A program made the translations under genes and the position numbers. Shown piece by piece: positions 28,255 through 37,465 of a DNA stretch of 64,000 nucleotides. Source of the stretch: Sporosarcina sp. Te-1 (lineage in GTDB: Bacteria > Bacillota > Bacilli > Bacillales_A > Planococcaceae); the NCBI RefSeq assembly GCF_017498505.1, contig NZ_CP071798.1:2749501-2813500 (forward strand), read 5' to 3'. The notes beneath the pieces were generated by a model, which searched no databases, was not told the DNA's origin, and saw nothing but the letters and a program-made list of their open reading frames with translations. Numbering within the stretch: the first letter of the stretch is position 1; every line of letters begins with the position of its first letter.

Positions 28255-29223
28255 TCAATCAATACGAATCCGTGGATCGACGATGCTTAAAATAATGTCT
28301 GATAACATCGTACCGACTATCACCGCTGAGCCTGATAGCATGACTAAAGCAGTGACCACTTGGAAATCACGTAGTTGTATGGATTGAATGAAGAGTAGTC
28401 CAAGACCCGGATAACTGAAAATCGTTTCGACAAAGACTGAGCCACCAATTAATCCTGTTATTTCATATCCTAAAAATGCCGCGATCGGTAAAAGGGAATT
28501 TCTCAGAATATGACGTGTATATACTTTTGCCTCCGGCACACCTTTTGCACGTGCAGTTTTTACGTAATCTTTAAATTTTTGGTCAATAATGTCATTTCGC
28601 AAGTATTGAATGGTAGAGTATGTAGCTATCAAAGCTGTAGCCATGACTGGCAAGAAAAGATGTTTTGCCCTGCTAACAATATAATCCCAAGTCCCTGCTT
28701 CAATTCGAATATCAACACTACCGCCGGATGGGAACCAATTTAAGACAAAGCTAAATAAAAATAACATTAACAACGCAAATACGAATAGAGGTGTAGCAAA
28801 TGCAAAGTAGTTGTACGTAACAATCAGCTTATCAGCCCATGTATCCGTCCATCTTCCTGCGACAATCCCTAATGGTATCGCGATAATATAAGATACTACC
28901 AGGACAAAGAAAGACAACAAGATTGTATTCTCCATCTTACCTGCTAATAACTTAACAACTGGCTGCTTATGTGTATAGGATTGTCCGAAGTCACCTTGGA
29001 CAGCTTTTCCGACCCATCGCCCATATTGAACATACCAAGGATCATTCAAGCCGAATTTCTCTCGGATTTCTTCCATCCGTTCCGCAGTGACGTCAGGATT
29101 ACCCATAAATGCTCCTGTTACCGCATCTCCTGGCATTGCCTTCGCAAGCATAAAAATAATAAGGCTTAGAAGAAATAGCTGTGGGATCATGAGCAATGTT
29201 CTACGTAAGATAAATTTCAACAT
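28255..29223 (-). CDS. oppB: Oligopeptide ABC transporter permease OppB
   Basis: A 322-residue permease beginning MLKFILRRTLLMIPQLFLLS, with AMPGDAVTGAF after helix 1. The EAA loop is TARAKGVPEAKVYTRHILRN, and it ends VDPRIRID. AAGGGGG precedes the ATG, 14 bases after oppF. Confidence 0.92.
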   Translation of the reverse strand: MLKFILRRTLLMIPQLFLLSLIIFMLAKAMPGDAVTGAFMGNPDVTAERMEEIREKFGLNDPWYVQYGRWVGKAVQGDFGQSYTHKQPVVKLLAGKMENTILLSFFVLVVSYIIAIPLGIVAGRWTDTWADKLIVTYNYFAFATPLFVFALLMLFLFSFVLNWFPSGGSVDIRIEAGTWDYIVSRAKHLFLPVMATALIATYSTIQYLRNDIIDQKFKDYVKTARAKGVPEAKVYTRHILRNSLLPIAAFLGYEITGLIGGSVFVETIFSYPGLGLLFIQSIQLRDFQVVTALVMLSGSAVIVGTMLSDIILSIVDPRIRID

Positions 29224-29237
29224 TCACATCATCCCCC

Positions 29238-30164
29238 TTACTGCATGGCAACGGAATGTGAGTCTGAAATCTTTTTCAAATCGTACATCCGTCCATTTTT
29301 ATCAAAATAATTATTATATTCTGTTTGGTATTCCTGGTTAATTGATTGTCTAAGGTGCATCTTCTCAAAGCGTTTTTCCGGATCCATTTCAGGAATAGCG
29401 GCAATTAATCGCTTCGTGTACATATGCTTCGGATCATTATAAATATCTGAAGCTGTCCCCTCTTCTACGAAGCGGCCACGGTACATGATGCCGATCCGGT
29501 CGCACATATGCTGGATAATGCCGAGATCATGCGAAATGAACAGGTAGGTCAGGTTAAATTCTTCTTGTATCTCTTGCATAAAGTTCAACACTTGAGCTTG
29601 AACGGATACATCAAGCGCTGATACAGGTTCGTCAGCAATAATCAGCTTTGGATTGAGAGCAAGCGCGCGTGCGATTCCAATCCGCTGACGCTGACCACCT
29701 GAGAATTGGTGCGGGTATTTGTAAATCGATTCTGGTGCTAAACCGACCCTTGCCACCAATTCCTGTACTCTGAGTAATTCCTCTTTCGGGGATAGTCGTT
29801 CAAAGTTGCGCAGCGGCTCTGCAATAATATTCAGAACGTTTTTCCGTGAATTCAACGAGGAATATGGGTCTTGGAAGATCATTTGGATATCTTTCGTATA
29901 TTTACGACGCTCCATCCGGCTCATTTTGGCAAGGTCCTTGCCTTCAAACAGCATCTCACCGGAAGTCACTTGATTAAGACCAATGATGGCCCTGCCTGTT
30001 GTTGTCTTTCCGCAACCTGATTCTCCGACAAGTCCATATGTTTCGCCCGGTTGAAGATCGAAGCTTACGCCATCAACGGCTCTTACATGATCGACAACTG
30101 TGCGGAAAAACCCGCCTCTAATTGGATAGTGAATTTTCAGATCATTAACTTTCAGTAGCGACAT
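29238..30164 (-). CDS. oppF: Oligopeptide ABC transporter ATPase OppF
   Basis: An ATPase of about 308 residues. Walker A GESGCGKTT, QMIFQDPYSSLNSRK, signature FSGGQRQR, Walker B LIIADEPVSALD, H-loop ISHD. The C-terminal tail lacks the Cys cluster seen in YkfD and DppD, ending instead in a Tyr/Asn-rich stretch. The ATG at 30164 has AGGAG nine bases upstream; an ATG two codons earlier (30170) is closer to that site than usual. It overlaps oppD. Confidence 0.9.
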   Translation of the reverse strand: MSLLKVNDLKIHYPIRGGFFRTVVDHVRAVDGVSFDLQPGETYGLVGESGCGKTTTGRAIIGLNQVTSGEMLFEGKDLAKMSRMERRKYTKDIQMIFQDPYSSLNSRKNVLNIIAEPLRNFERLSPKEELLRVQELVARVGLAPESIYKYPHQFSGGQRQRIGIARALALNPKLIIADEPVSALDVSVQAQVLNFMQEIQEEFNLTYLFISHDLGIIQHMCDRIGIMYRGRFVEEGTASDIYNDPKHMYTKRLIAAIPEMDPEKRFEKMHLRQSINQEYQTEYNNYFDKNGRMYDLKKISDSHSVAMQ

Positions 30165-31170
30165 ATTCATTCTCTCCTACTCTGTCCTCTGGAAAATAGA
30201 ACGTCTTGTAGCATGAACAGCGGACAAAATGGTTAGGTTCTGCCTCATGCATAACCGTATGTGCTTCATGATCCTCTTCTGGAATCCATTTTATCCTTGG
30301 TGCGAATCGGCACCCTTCTCGATCAAGATGTTGAAGTGATGGAACAATTCCGTCAATTACATGCAGTTTCTCTTTTCCTTCCATATTGGATGGGATCGAA
30401 TTTAGCAGCGATCGAGTATATGGATGTAATGGATTTGCAAAAAGTTCCTTTACATCAGCAATTTCGACAATCTCTCCTGCATACATGACGACAACCCGGT
30501 CTGCCATTTCTGCTACGACACCAAGGTCATGAGTAATGAGGATGATTCCCGTTTTCATCTGATTTTGAAGTTCTTTCATCAAATCCATGATTTGGGCCTG
30601 AATGGTAACGTCCAAAGCTGTCGTTGGCTCATCCGCGAGTAACAAAACGGGATCACACGCAAGTGCCATTGCGATGACGACACGTTGTCTCATCCCACCC
30701 GATAATTCATGAGGATATTGCTCATAGACGCGTTGTTCGTTTTTGATGCCGACTCGTCTTAATAGTTCCAAAGTACGATTCTTCTTCTCCGTGGCTGAGA
30801 GCTTTAAATGGTAGTCCATCGGTTCTTCAATCTGCCTGCCGATTGTTGCAAGCGGATTCAGCGCAGTCATTGGATCCTGGAAAATCATTGCTATATCCTT
30901 GCCTCGAATTTTATTCAATCTAGCAGGAGACAACTCCAGAAGGTTCTGATTACCAAAATTAATCAGACCCTCTAGTTTCGTATTTTTCAAGTTGTGCAAT
31001 CCCATGATTGAATTTGCCAGGGCACTTTTCCCACAACCCGATTCCCCTACGATAGCTACGACTTCATTCTCGTGGACTGTTAAGGAAACTCCGTCAACCG
31101 CGGCATAATAATTGCCTTTAATATTAAACGAGGTGCGGAGATCATTAATTTCCAAGACCGGGTTTTTCAA
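30145..31170 (-). CDS. oppD: Oligopeptide ABC transporter ATPase OppD
   Basis: A 341-residue ATPase. Walker [25 protein letters not shown], signature LSGGMRQR, Walker [14 protein letters not shown]-loop ITHD. The C-terminal part has spaced Cys (GCRF and RCSC) as in OppD. Start is TTG at 31170, with AAGGAGG eight bases upstream. First gene of the operon. Confidence 0.92.
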   Translation of the reverse strand: MKNPVLEINDLRTSFNIKGNYYAAVDGVSLTVHENEVVAIVGESGCGKSALANSIMGLHNLKNTKLEGLINFGNQNLLELSPARLNKIRGKDIAMIFQDPMTALNPLATIGRQIEEPMDYHLKLSATEKKNRTLELLRRVGIKNEQRVYEQYPHELSGGMRQRVVIAMALACDPVLLLADEPTTALDVTIQAQIMDLMKELQNQMKTGIILITHDLGVVAEMADRVVVMYAGEIVEIADVKELFANPLHPYTRSLLNSIPSNMEGKEKLHVIDGIVPSLQHLDREGCRFAPRIKWIPEEDHEAHTVMHEAEPNHFVRCSCYKTFYFPEDRVGENEYVATES

Positions 31171-31212
31171 GAAAACTTCCTCCTTACTATGTGGACACTT
31201 GTATGAATAACT

Positions 31213-31227
31213 AATTTTCAGATTTTG
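31213..31227. promoter_or_regulatory. CodY-like half-conserved box in the opp leader
   Basis: AATTTTCAGATTTTG matches the first ten positions of the CodY consensus exactly and 11 of 15 overall. It lies about 12 to 26 bases downstream of the predicted transcription start. Suggestive only. Confidence 0.35.
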
Positions 31228-31245
31228 ATAAAAGTTATTGGACTC

Positions 31246-31274
31246 AATATACTACACAATCACTGTCATGACAA
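31246..31274 (-). promoter_or_regulatory. opp operon promoter
   Basis: Minus strand: -35 TTGTCA (31274-31269), 17-base spacer, -10 TATATT (31251-31246), about 75 bases before oppD. Both hexamers match the sigma-A consensus at 5 of 6. Confidence 0.7.
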
Positions 31275-31411
31275 TACTATTTTTTTAGAATATCAAAACA
31301 TTGAACCATCTCAAATATTACAATCTCATTACAAACCTTGATTTGTAAGCGTTTTCTAAACAGAAACGGGTATACAATTTTTTTTGGCCTTTTTTTGTTT
31401 TTTTTGGAGTA
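31275..31411. other. AT-rich spacer between opp promoter and DUF4003 terminator
   Basis: Long T-runs (31378-31405) and no gene-like frame. A 68-codon minus-strand frame (31277-31483) crosses a terminator and is rejected. Nothing else is seen. Confidence 0.5.
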
Positions 31412-31451
31412 ACACAGAAAAGAGACTCCGTTACTGTTGTATAACGAAGTC
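31412..31451 (-). terminator. Terminator downstream of DUF4003 / trp transcript
   Basis: Minus-strand stem GACTTCGTTA/TAACGGAGTC (one G-U) followed by TCTTTTCTG. It lies about 145 bases after the DUF4003 stop. It is the first plausible end for a transcript coming from trp. Confidence 0.6.
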
Positions 31452-31594
31452 CCAAAAATAGAAAGCTTATATACTAATTTCAAACATTTTTCCTTCTAGT
31501 TTCTTTCAAGTTTACTTGGTAGTTAATCTTCTTCATTACCACCATATTCTAAATTTATTTTATTACCATAATTATTATTCATTTATAAACAATT

Positions 31595-32566
31595 TTAGCT
31601 TTGGCTCGATGATGCTGCAGAGGAAGCGGCTACCGCTCCTACCGTCACCGCCATGACTGCTTGCTGGGCCCGCAAGATTATTTCTACGGAAGTGGCAAGG
31701 CTGACACTGACCTGGTCAGCACTTTCGGTCAATTGGTGCATCACATAACCAATTGCAATGGACAACGCCATTTCCCTGTTCCATCTGAACAATTTGGATT
31801 GCTCCAGCTGCTTGGCAAGATTGATGATTTGCATGATTCCCTCATCATCCAGCTGGAACACCGTCAAAAATCCAATCATCGGATAATGGACCGGCTTTAC
31901 TTTCGTTCTGCCTTTTAACAGGTTGATTATTTCTTCTGCCCGCTCAACCTGCCCGGGTGAAAACTCGATATTCATGTAGGTCATCACTTGGGAGAGCCAT
32001 TGCAATTCATTCCCCGACCGGAAGCCTATCTTCCGGAGGGCGTCGTAGTATGTACGCATGGATTGAGCATGCTCTACTGGGTTTTCTGCTTTCCTGCCGA
32101 GCAGCATGGCGTAAGCATAATCGTCGTCGGAAGTCAGAAGGAAGTGCTGTTTCTTCATAGCATCGAATAGAGCTTTCGCCCGGCGAGCGTCCGTCTCATC
32201 ATCTGCAGGATCGTCTGACATGAGCAAAGCGGCCAAGTACGAATGAATGGTGTTCTTAAACCCTTGATTCCGGAGCACCTTTTGCTTTTCCAATAATCTC
32301 TCCGCTGCCTTTTCCGTTGAATCGAAATGGGACAAAAATGCCGCCATCATGGGAAGCAGATTGCCGCGCAATGGGGAAAACCAACCCGTCCGTGATTTCA
32401 GTTCATCCATCGCCCGGTTGAAAGTGAATGCGTCAAATTCTCTGCCGGCTGTCACATAATAGGATGTGATGGTCAATACCACGTTTTTATCAACACTCCA
32501 GCCAGCTAACGATTTCACTTTCTCATACGTCGTCTCCACTTCCTGCAAGATCATTTCTGTCCTCAT
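31595..32566 (-). CDS. DUF4003 family protein
   Basis: A 323-residue, mostly helical protein starting MRTEMILQEVETTYEKVKSL. It resembles the Bacillales-restricted DUF4003 family, whose function is unknown. Repeated helical units (FDAMKKQHFLLTSDDDYAYA, and YYDALRKIGFRSGNELQWLS) suggest a superhelical fold. The C-terminus is a low-complexity Ala/Ser tail (VGAVAASSAASSSQS). AAAGGAGAGG precedes the ATG. It starts 48 bases after trpA with no terminator between, so it may be read from the trp promoter. Confidence 0.75.
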   Translation of the reverse strand: MRTEMILQEVETTYEKVKSLAGWSVDKNVVLTITSYYVTAGREFDAFTFNRAMDELKSRTGWFSPLRGNLLPMMAAFLSHFDSTEKAAERLLEKQKVLRNQGFKNTIHSYLAALLMSDDPADDETDARRAKALFDAMKKQHFLLTSDDDYAYAMLLGRKAENPVEHAQSMRTYYDALRKIGFRSGNELQWLSQVMTYMNIEFSPGQVERAEEIINLLKGRTKVKPVHYPMIGFLTVFQLDDEGIMQIINLAKQLEQSKLFRWNREMALSIAIGYVMHQLTESADQVSVSLATSVEIILRAQQAVMAVTVGAVAASSAASSSQS

Positions 32567-32614
32567 TCCGCACCTCTCCTTTCTAATAAGTACGTGAGAG
32601 AGGCTGAAAAAGTT

Positions 32615-33409
32615 TCAATGATCTGCCGTTTGCTTCCCTTTTGATGCCTTGATTAGACGGCTGATCCTATCTGCATCGCCGTTATGGAAAGCTTCCACTA
32701 TCGCGCTGCCGACAATCACGCCATCGGTATAATCGCTTAATTCTTCTACCTGAGCCGGCGTCGATATGCCGAATCCCGTTAAAACCGGAACTGAACTGAT
32801 CGACTTCAGGTTCATCAAATGTTCGGCCAGTGCTTCATCAAATCCTTGTCGTGCCCCTGTAATTCCATTTACGGTGACAGCATAGATGAATCCTGATGAT
32901 TGCCCAGATATCGCGGCCATCCTTTTTTGATCGCTTGTCAGCGAAACGAGTTGTATAAGAGCGATGTGATTTGTGGCGAGCGTTTCATTCAACAGTTCAC
33001 TCTCCTCCAGTGGCAAATCTGGGATGATCAATCCGCTAACGCCGCTAACCTGAAGACTTTGTACGAATTCGTCCACCCCAAACGCCAATATCGGATTCAA
33101 ATAGCTCATGATCAGCAATGGCATCTCCGGATTGACCTCTTGTTTAAAGGATTGGAGGGTCCGTAATACGGAACGAAGCGTCACCCCTTCTGCCAAAGCC
33201 CTCTCGCCCGCTTGTTGGATTGTCTCTCCATCAGCGACAGGATCGGAAAACGGAATGCCGATTTCAATTGCGGTCGCCCCTTTTTCTTGAAGGAATAATA
33301 CCTTTTCCCTTAAGGTATCCAGACCGCCGTCCCCTGCCATGATGTACGGGACAAACGCTTTATCTCCTCGTTCAAGACAAGATCGAATGCTTTTTTCGAC
33401 TTGATTCAT
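32615..33409 (-). CDS. trpA: Tryptophan synthase alpha subunit
   Basis: A 264-residue TIM-barrel that cleaves indole-3-glycerol phosphate to indole and glyceraldehyde-3-phosphate. The catalytic residues E49 and D60 are in [17 protein letters not shown] overlaps the trpB stop by 4 bases (ATGA). Channels indole to TrpB. Confidence 0.97.
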   Translation of the reverse strand: MNQVEKSIRSCLERGDKAFVPYIMAGDGGLDTLREKVLFLQEKGATAIEIGIPFSDPVADGETIQQAGERALAEGVTLRSVLRTLQSFKQEVNPEMPLLIMSYLNPILAFGVDEFVQSLQVSGVSGLIIPDLPLEESELLNETLATNHIALIQLVSLTSDQKRMAAISGQSSGFIYAVTVNGITGARQGFDEALAEHLMNLKSISSVPVLTGFGISTPAQVEELSDYTDGVIVGSAIVEAFHNGDADRISRLIKASKGKQTADH

Positions 33410-34617
33410 ACTATGCCACCCCCTAAAGCATCCCGGACAGTTTGTACGTCTTTGTCTCCTCGTCCCGACAGGCAGACAATGATCACTTCGTCCGCGCGCA
33501 TCTTTTCAGCCAATTCAGCGGCGTACTGAATTGCATGAGCACTCTCCAACGCCGGGATGATTCCTTCCGTTTCAGATAGGAGCCGCAGTCCGGCAAGCGC
33601 TCCGGCATCAGTCACGGAAGTATACGTCGCACGTCCGATATCATGCAAATGACAGTGCTCCGGTCCAACTGCCGGGTAATCCAGGCCTGCAGAAATTGAG
33701 TGTGCCTCTTGAATGAATCCATCTTCGTCCTGAAGGATATACATATAGGCTCCATGCAAAACACCTTCTTTCCCGCCAGCGATGGCTGCGGCATGCAACC
33801 CTGTTCCAATGCCGCTTCCCGCTGCCTCCACACCATAGAGGGCTACCTCTTCGTCCTCGACAAACGGATGGAACATGCCAATCGCATTGCTGCCTCCGCC
33901 AATACAGGCGACAACAGCGTCCGGAAGGCGTCCTTCTTTTTCAAGTATTTGCTTTCTCGACTCCACTCCGATCACCCTCTGAAAATCACGGACGATGCGC
34001 GGAAACGGATGAGGTCCTAGAGCGGAACCGAGAATGTAATGCGTGTCTTCGACATGAGTCACCCAATACCGCAACGCTTCATTGACAGCATCCTTCAATG
34101 TACCGGAACCTTTTTCAACCGGGACGACTTTTGCTCCCAGCAACTCCATTCGAAACACATTCAGTTCCTGCCTTCGCACATCTTCCTTGCCCATAAAGAT
34201 GATACAGTCCAGCCCGAACAAAGCACAGGCTGTCGCCGTCGCCACGCCATGCTGCCCCGCACCGGTTTCCGCTACGATTTTTCGTTTTCCCATGCGGATC
34301 GCAAGCAATGCCTGCCCGATTGAATTATTGATCTTATGGGCGCCAGTATGATTCAAGTCTTCCCGTTTCAGGTAAATCTTTGCTCCGCCAATTTTCTTTG
34401 TCAGTCGTTCCGCGAAATAGAGCGGTGTTTCTCTTCCGACAAAATCTCGCAAATAATAATTGAGTTCTTCAGCGAATTTAGCATCCTGGCAGGCTTCCTC
34501 ATATGCCGTTTCCAATTCAATCAACGCCGTCATTAACGTTTCCGGGACGAATTGTCCTCCGAACTTTCCGTATCTCCCTTTCTGCTTCGCCTCGCTTCTC
34601 GTCTGTACCATGCTCAT
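33406..34617 (-). CDS. trpB: Tryptophan synthase beta subunit
   Basis: A 403-residue PLP enzyme joining indole and serine. The Schiff-base lysine is K95 in [12 protein letters not shown], and the phosphate-binding loop [10 protein letters not shown] is present. The start at 34617 overlaps the trpF stop (ATGA). An ATG two codons on (34611) has better spacing from AGGAG and may be the real start. Confidence 0.97.
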   Translation of the reverse strand: MSMVQTRSEAKQKGRYGKFGGQFVPETLMTALIELETAYEEACQDAKFAEELNYYLRDFVGRETPLYFAERLTKKIGGAKIYLKREDLNHTGAHKINNSIGQALLAIRMGKRKIVAETGAGQHGVATATACALFGLDCIIFMGKEDVRRQELNVFRMELLGAKVVPVEKGSGTLKDAVNEALRYWVTHVEDTHYILGSALGPHPFPRIVRDFQRVIGVESRKQILEKEGRLPDAVVACIGGGSNAIGMFHPFVEDEEVALYGVEAAGSGIGTGLHAAAIAGGKEGVLHGAYMYILQDEDGFIQEAHSISAGLDYPAVGPEHCHLHDIGRATYTSVTDAGALAGLRLLSETEGIIPALESAHAIQYAAELAEKMRADEVIIVCLSGRGDKDVQTVRDALGGGIV

Positions 34618-35225
34618 CTCTCCTCTTCCTTTACCGCACGGATGAATGCGCGGATCAATGCCTCGTCTTTTCGGTTGTTCCGTTCCACCCCACTCGACAC
34701 ATCGACCATTGCAGGACGAATTTGCCGAATCGCTTCCTGTACATTCCCGACTGTCAATCCACCCGCCAATATCAACTGATGTCTAGGCAGATCGCCTTCC
34801 AGCAAACTCCAATCAAATACTTTCCCCGTCCCACCGTTATATTCAATTCCCGGCGTATCCACAAGGACAAATTGCGTATTGCAGGATTGTATCCGTCCGT
34901 TATCTTTTTCACTGTGCATTGATACTACTTTAATAGAAGGAAGTCCTATACTTTTTATGAAATCTAGTGATTCATTCCCATGATATTGGATAAAATCGAG
35001 CGGAACTTCATGGTAGGCCTGCATCACTTCTTCAGGGGACGGGTTGACGAAAACACCAATCTTCATCACGTCTTCCGGTACGAGTCGAGCCAACTGCTTT
35101 GCCTGTTTCAATGTAATCCGCCTCCGGCTCGGCGCGAAAACAAAACCGATCGCATCCGCTCCAGCTTGAACGGCTGCCTGCACATGTTCAGGTTCCATCA
35201 GACCGCAAATCTTCACCTTGGTCAT
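34614..35225 (-). CDS. trpF: Phosphoribosylanthranilate isomerase
   Basis: A 203-residue TIM-barrel. [12 protein letters not shown] carries the catalytic Cys, [10 protein letters not shown] the middle strand, and LVDTPG the catalytic Asp. Converts PRA to CdRP. Overlaps trpC by 4 bases. Confidence 0.95.
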   Translation of the reverse strand: MTKVKICGLMEPEHVQAAVQAGADAIGFVFAPSRRRITLKQAKQLARLVPEDVMKIGVFVNPSPEEVMQAYHEVPLDFIQYHGNESLDFIKSIGLPSIKVVSMHSEKDNGRIQSCNTQFVLVDTPGIEYNGGTGKVFDWSLLEGDLPRHQLILAGGLTVGNVQEAIRQIRPAMVDVSSGVERNNRKDEALIRAFIRAVKEEER

Positions 35226-36013
35226 AGGGAAATCTCCATCTTCTTCACTCGCAAGCTATCAAGCGATTCTTGTACAGACCGACTCCGCATAAGTGATTCT
35301 CCAACAAGGACGGCACTCGCCCCGGCAGACGCCACCCGAATTGCATCATCTGCCCCTATAATTCCACTTTCGCTAATTAACACGCGGTCCTCCTGAAAGG
35401 GAAAATGGGCAGCCACTTCTTCCGTTCTTGCTAGATCTACTTGAAATGTCCGTAAATCCCGATTGTTTACGCCGATCAGCTTGGCATCAACTGAAAGTGC
35501 CCGGTGCAACTCGTTTAGATCATGGACTTCCACAAGGACCTCCAATCCTTGCCGCGTGGCGTAATCATACAGCCTTTCAAGTGACGCATCATGGAGCGCC
35601 GCCGCAATGAGAAGAACGATAGATGCCCCCGCCTGCTTTGCCCGGTCAATCTGCACTTCATGAATGATAAAATCTTTGCATAAGATCGGTACGTCAACAT
35701 GGTTCGCTACGCATGACAAGTCATCGAAAGAACCTTTGAAAAATGGACCGTCCGTCAAGACCGAAATACATGCGGCACCAGCTCGTTCATAGTATTCGGC
35801 TTGCAAAACTGGGTCTGCCCCTTCCGCGATCAAACCTTTCGACGGAGACGCACGTTTGATTTCCGCAATGACCTGCAAATCATCTGCCGTTATTAATTTC
35901 CGAAATAGCGAGGGCCGCGATTGACAAGTCTGTTCGCAAACGCTTGGTCCATCCATAAGCATGCGCTTCACTTCAAGCCGTTTCGACTGCAAAATGGTAT
36001 CTAATATCGTCAT
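35222..36013 (-). CDS. trpC: Indole-3-glycerol phosphate synthase
   Basis: A 263-residue TIM-barrel. EIKRASPSKGLI (catalytic Lys and phosphate site), CKDFIIHEVQ and NNRDLRTFQVDL are conserved. Converts CdRP to indole-3-glycerol phosphate. Overlaps trpD by 4 bases. Confidence 0.96.
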   Translation of the reverse strand: MTILDTILQSKRLEVKRMLMDGPSVCEQTCQSRPSLFRKLITADDLQVIAEIKRASPSKGLIAEGADPVLQAEYYERAGAACISVLTDGPFFKGSFDDLSCVANHVDVPILCKDFIIHEVQIDRAKQAGASIVLLIAAALHDASLERLYDYATRQGLEVLVEVHDLNELHRALSVDAKLIGVNNRDLRTFQVDLARTEEVAAHFPFQEDRVLISESGIIGADDAIRVASAGASAVLVGESLMRSRSVQESLDSLRVKKMEISL

Positions 36014-37041
36014 GGGGCTGCAACCTCCCGTCGGATTTGTTCACTAAATGCGATGACCGCCTCGAGCTTCTGCTGGGCCCGGCCGGAAAAAATGCTGTCC
36101 AAGGCAAGATCGATTCCTGCTTTGATTGTAGGTACCGTTCCATTTGCGAAAATTCCGATTCCCGCATTTAGAACTACCGTATCGAAACGGGGCCCACGTT
36201 CCCCCTTCAAAATCGACCGGATCATTTGAACATTCTCATCCGGGCTGCCTCCCCGAATGGCGGAAGGCGGTGCATAGGATAAACCGACGTCCTCCGCGGT
36301 CAGCGTGAAGGGAATCAAATCTCCTTTATCGAGCAAGACAAATGAATTTTGCCCACTAAGTGACGCTTCATCCAAGCCACCCGGTCCAGATACGACGATA
36401 GCGCGTTCCCTGCCGAGCATCCGCAATACCGATGCGTACTCCATGACAAAATCCGGCCGGTTAATACCGGTGAATTGCAATTGAATGTGAACTGGATTCG
36501 TCAACGGGCCGACCAGATTGAAGATCGTCGGCTTTCCAATGCGGCGACGGACATCACCAATTTGTTTCATTTTCGGGTGAACGGTCGGGGCAAAGAAGAA
36601 GGAGATTCCTTCATTCTCCAGGAGTTTTCCCATATCGGACAGCTCAAAGCGCGAGTGGACGCCAAGCGCATCGAGGACATCGTGACTGCCTGACTGACTC
36701 GAAACTTTCCGGTTTCCGTGTTTCGCCACCTTCACCCCGGCACCCGCGAGGACAAATGCCGCCGCCGTACTTATGTTGAAACTGTTGGCGCCGTCTCCCC
36801 CTGTACCGCAATTATCCAAGTAAAGATCCTCCCGAACTTGCAGGGCACTCGCATGGGAAGACATCACCGAAGCAAGCGCAGCCACTTCCGAAGCCGTCTC
36901 TCCCTTCTTGGCAAGGGCAATTAGGAATGCTGCCATTTCGTCCTGGTCGGCATCTACAGTAAACATGTCTTGGGCCGCCTCCACCATTTCTTCGTACAGC
37001 AAATGGCGACCTGCCTTCACTTTTCTAGTAAAACGCTTCAT
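36010..37041 (-). CDS. trpD: Anthranilate phosphoribosyltransferase
   Basis: A 343-residue enzyme. DNCGTGGDGANSFNIS is the PRPP-binding loop, and KHGNRKVSSQSGSHD binds anthranilate. The ATG at 37041 has AGGAG nine bases upstream. This ATG also overlaps the stop of an open frame running back through the 21-bp repeat array (TGATG), hinting at translational coupling. It is stand-alone, not fused to TrpG. Confidence 0.95.
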   Translation of the reverse strand: MKRFTRKVKAGRHLLYEEMVEAAQDMFTVDADQDEMAAFLIALAKKGETASEVAALASVMSSHASALQVREDLYLDNCGTGGDGANSFNISTAAAFVLAGAGVKVAKHGNRKVSSQSGSHDVLDALGVHSRFELSDMGKLLENEGISFFFAPTVHPKMKQIGDVRRRIGKPTIFNLVGPLTNPVHIQLQFTGINRPDFVMEYASVLRMLGRERAIVVSGPGGLDEASLSGQNSFVLLDKGDLIPFTLTAEDVGLSYAPPSAIRGGSPDENVQMIRSILKGERGPRFDTVVLNAGIGIFANGTVPTIKAGIDLALDSIFSGRAQQKLEAVIAFSEQIRREVAAP

Positions 37042-37082
37042 CACTCATCTCTCCTCTGCTCATCCATTTGGTTGCGCTCGCC

Positions 37083-37396
37083 GGATTTTGGCGTGTGTCT
37101 CCTTGTATTTGGCGTGCGGCTATCGGAATTTGGCGTATGGTCATCGGGATTTGGCACGTTGTCGCCGGAATTTGGCGCATGGCCGTCGGGATTTGGCGCA
37201 TGGTTATCGGTATTTGGCACGCTGACACCGGGATTTGGCGCATGGTCATCGGTATTTGGTACGCTGACACCGGGATTTGGCGCATGGTCATCGGTATTTG
37301 GCACGCCGACACCAGGATTTGGCGCATGGTCATCGGTATTTGGCACGCCGACACCGGGATTTGGCGCATGGTCATCGGGATTTGGCGCGCAGCCGG
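37083..37396. repeat. 21-bp tandem repeat array between trpE and trpD
   Basis: About 15 head-to-tail units of 21 bases. Two alternating variants dominate: GATTTGGCGCATGGTCATCGG and TATTTGGCACGCTGACACCGG. Units at the trpD end are more degenerate and those in the middle nearly identical, which points to recent expansion by slippage. As 21 is a multiple of three, several frames on both strands stay open and give 7-residue repeats (for example PNTDDHA/PNPGVSV or RQIPMTM/RQIPVSA). None has a clear ribosome site. The 420-base gap breaks an otherwise tightly overlapping operon. Confidence 0.9.
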
Positions 37397-37465
37397 GGTT
37401 CCGGCGTTCATACCGTTTTTCTAGCGTTCACCCCAATGCTCAACGCTCTGCCAATTCACCACTAA

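Noticed and set aside
31277..31483. 68-codon minus-strand ORF
   Set aside because: It runs through a clear intrinsic terminator and T-runs, has an odd composition and begins only at a TTG.
31500..31594. 19-codon minus-strand ORF MNNNYGNKINLEYGGNEED after the DUF4003 gene
   Set aside because: No ribosome site and very AT-rich sequence; chance is likely.
37083..37396. Possible CRISPR array
   Set aside because: Units are contiguous 21-mers with no spacers and no cas genes nearby; it is a minisatellite.
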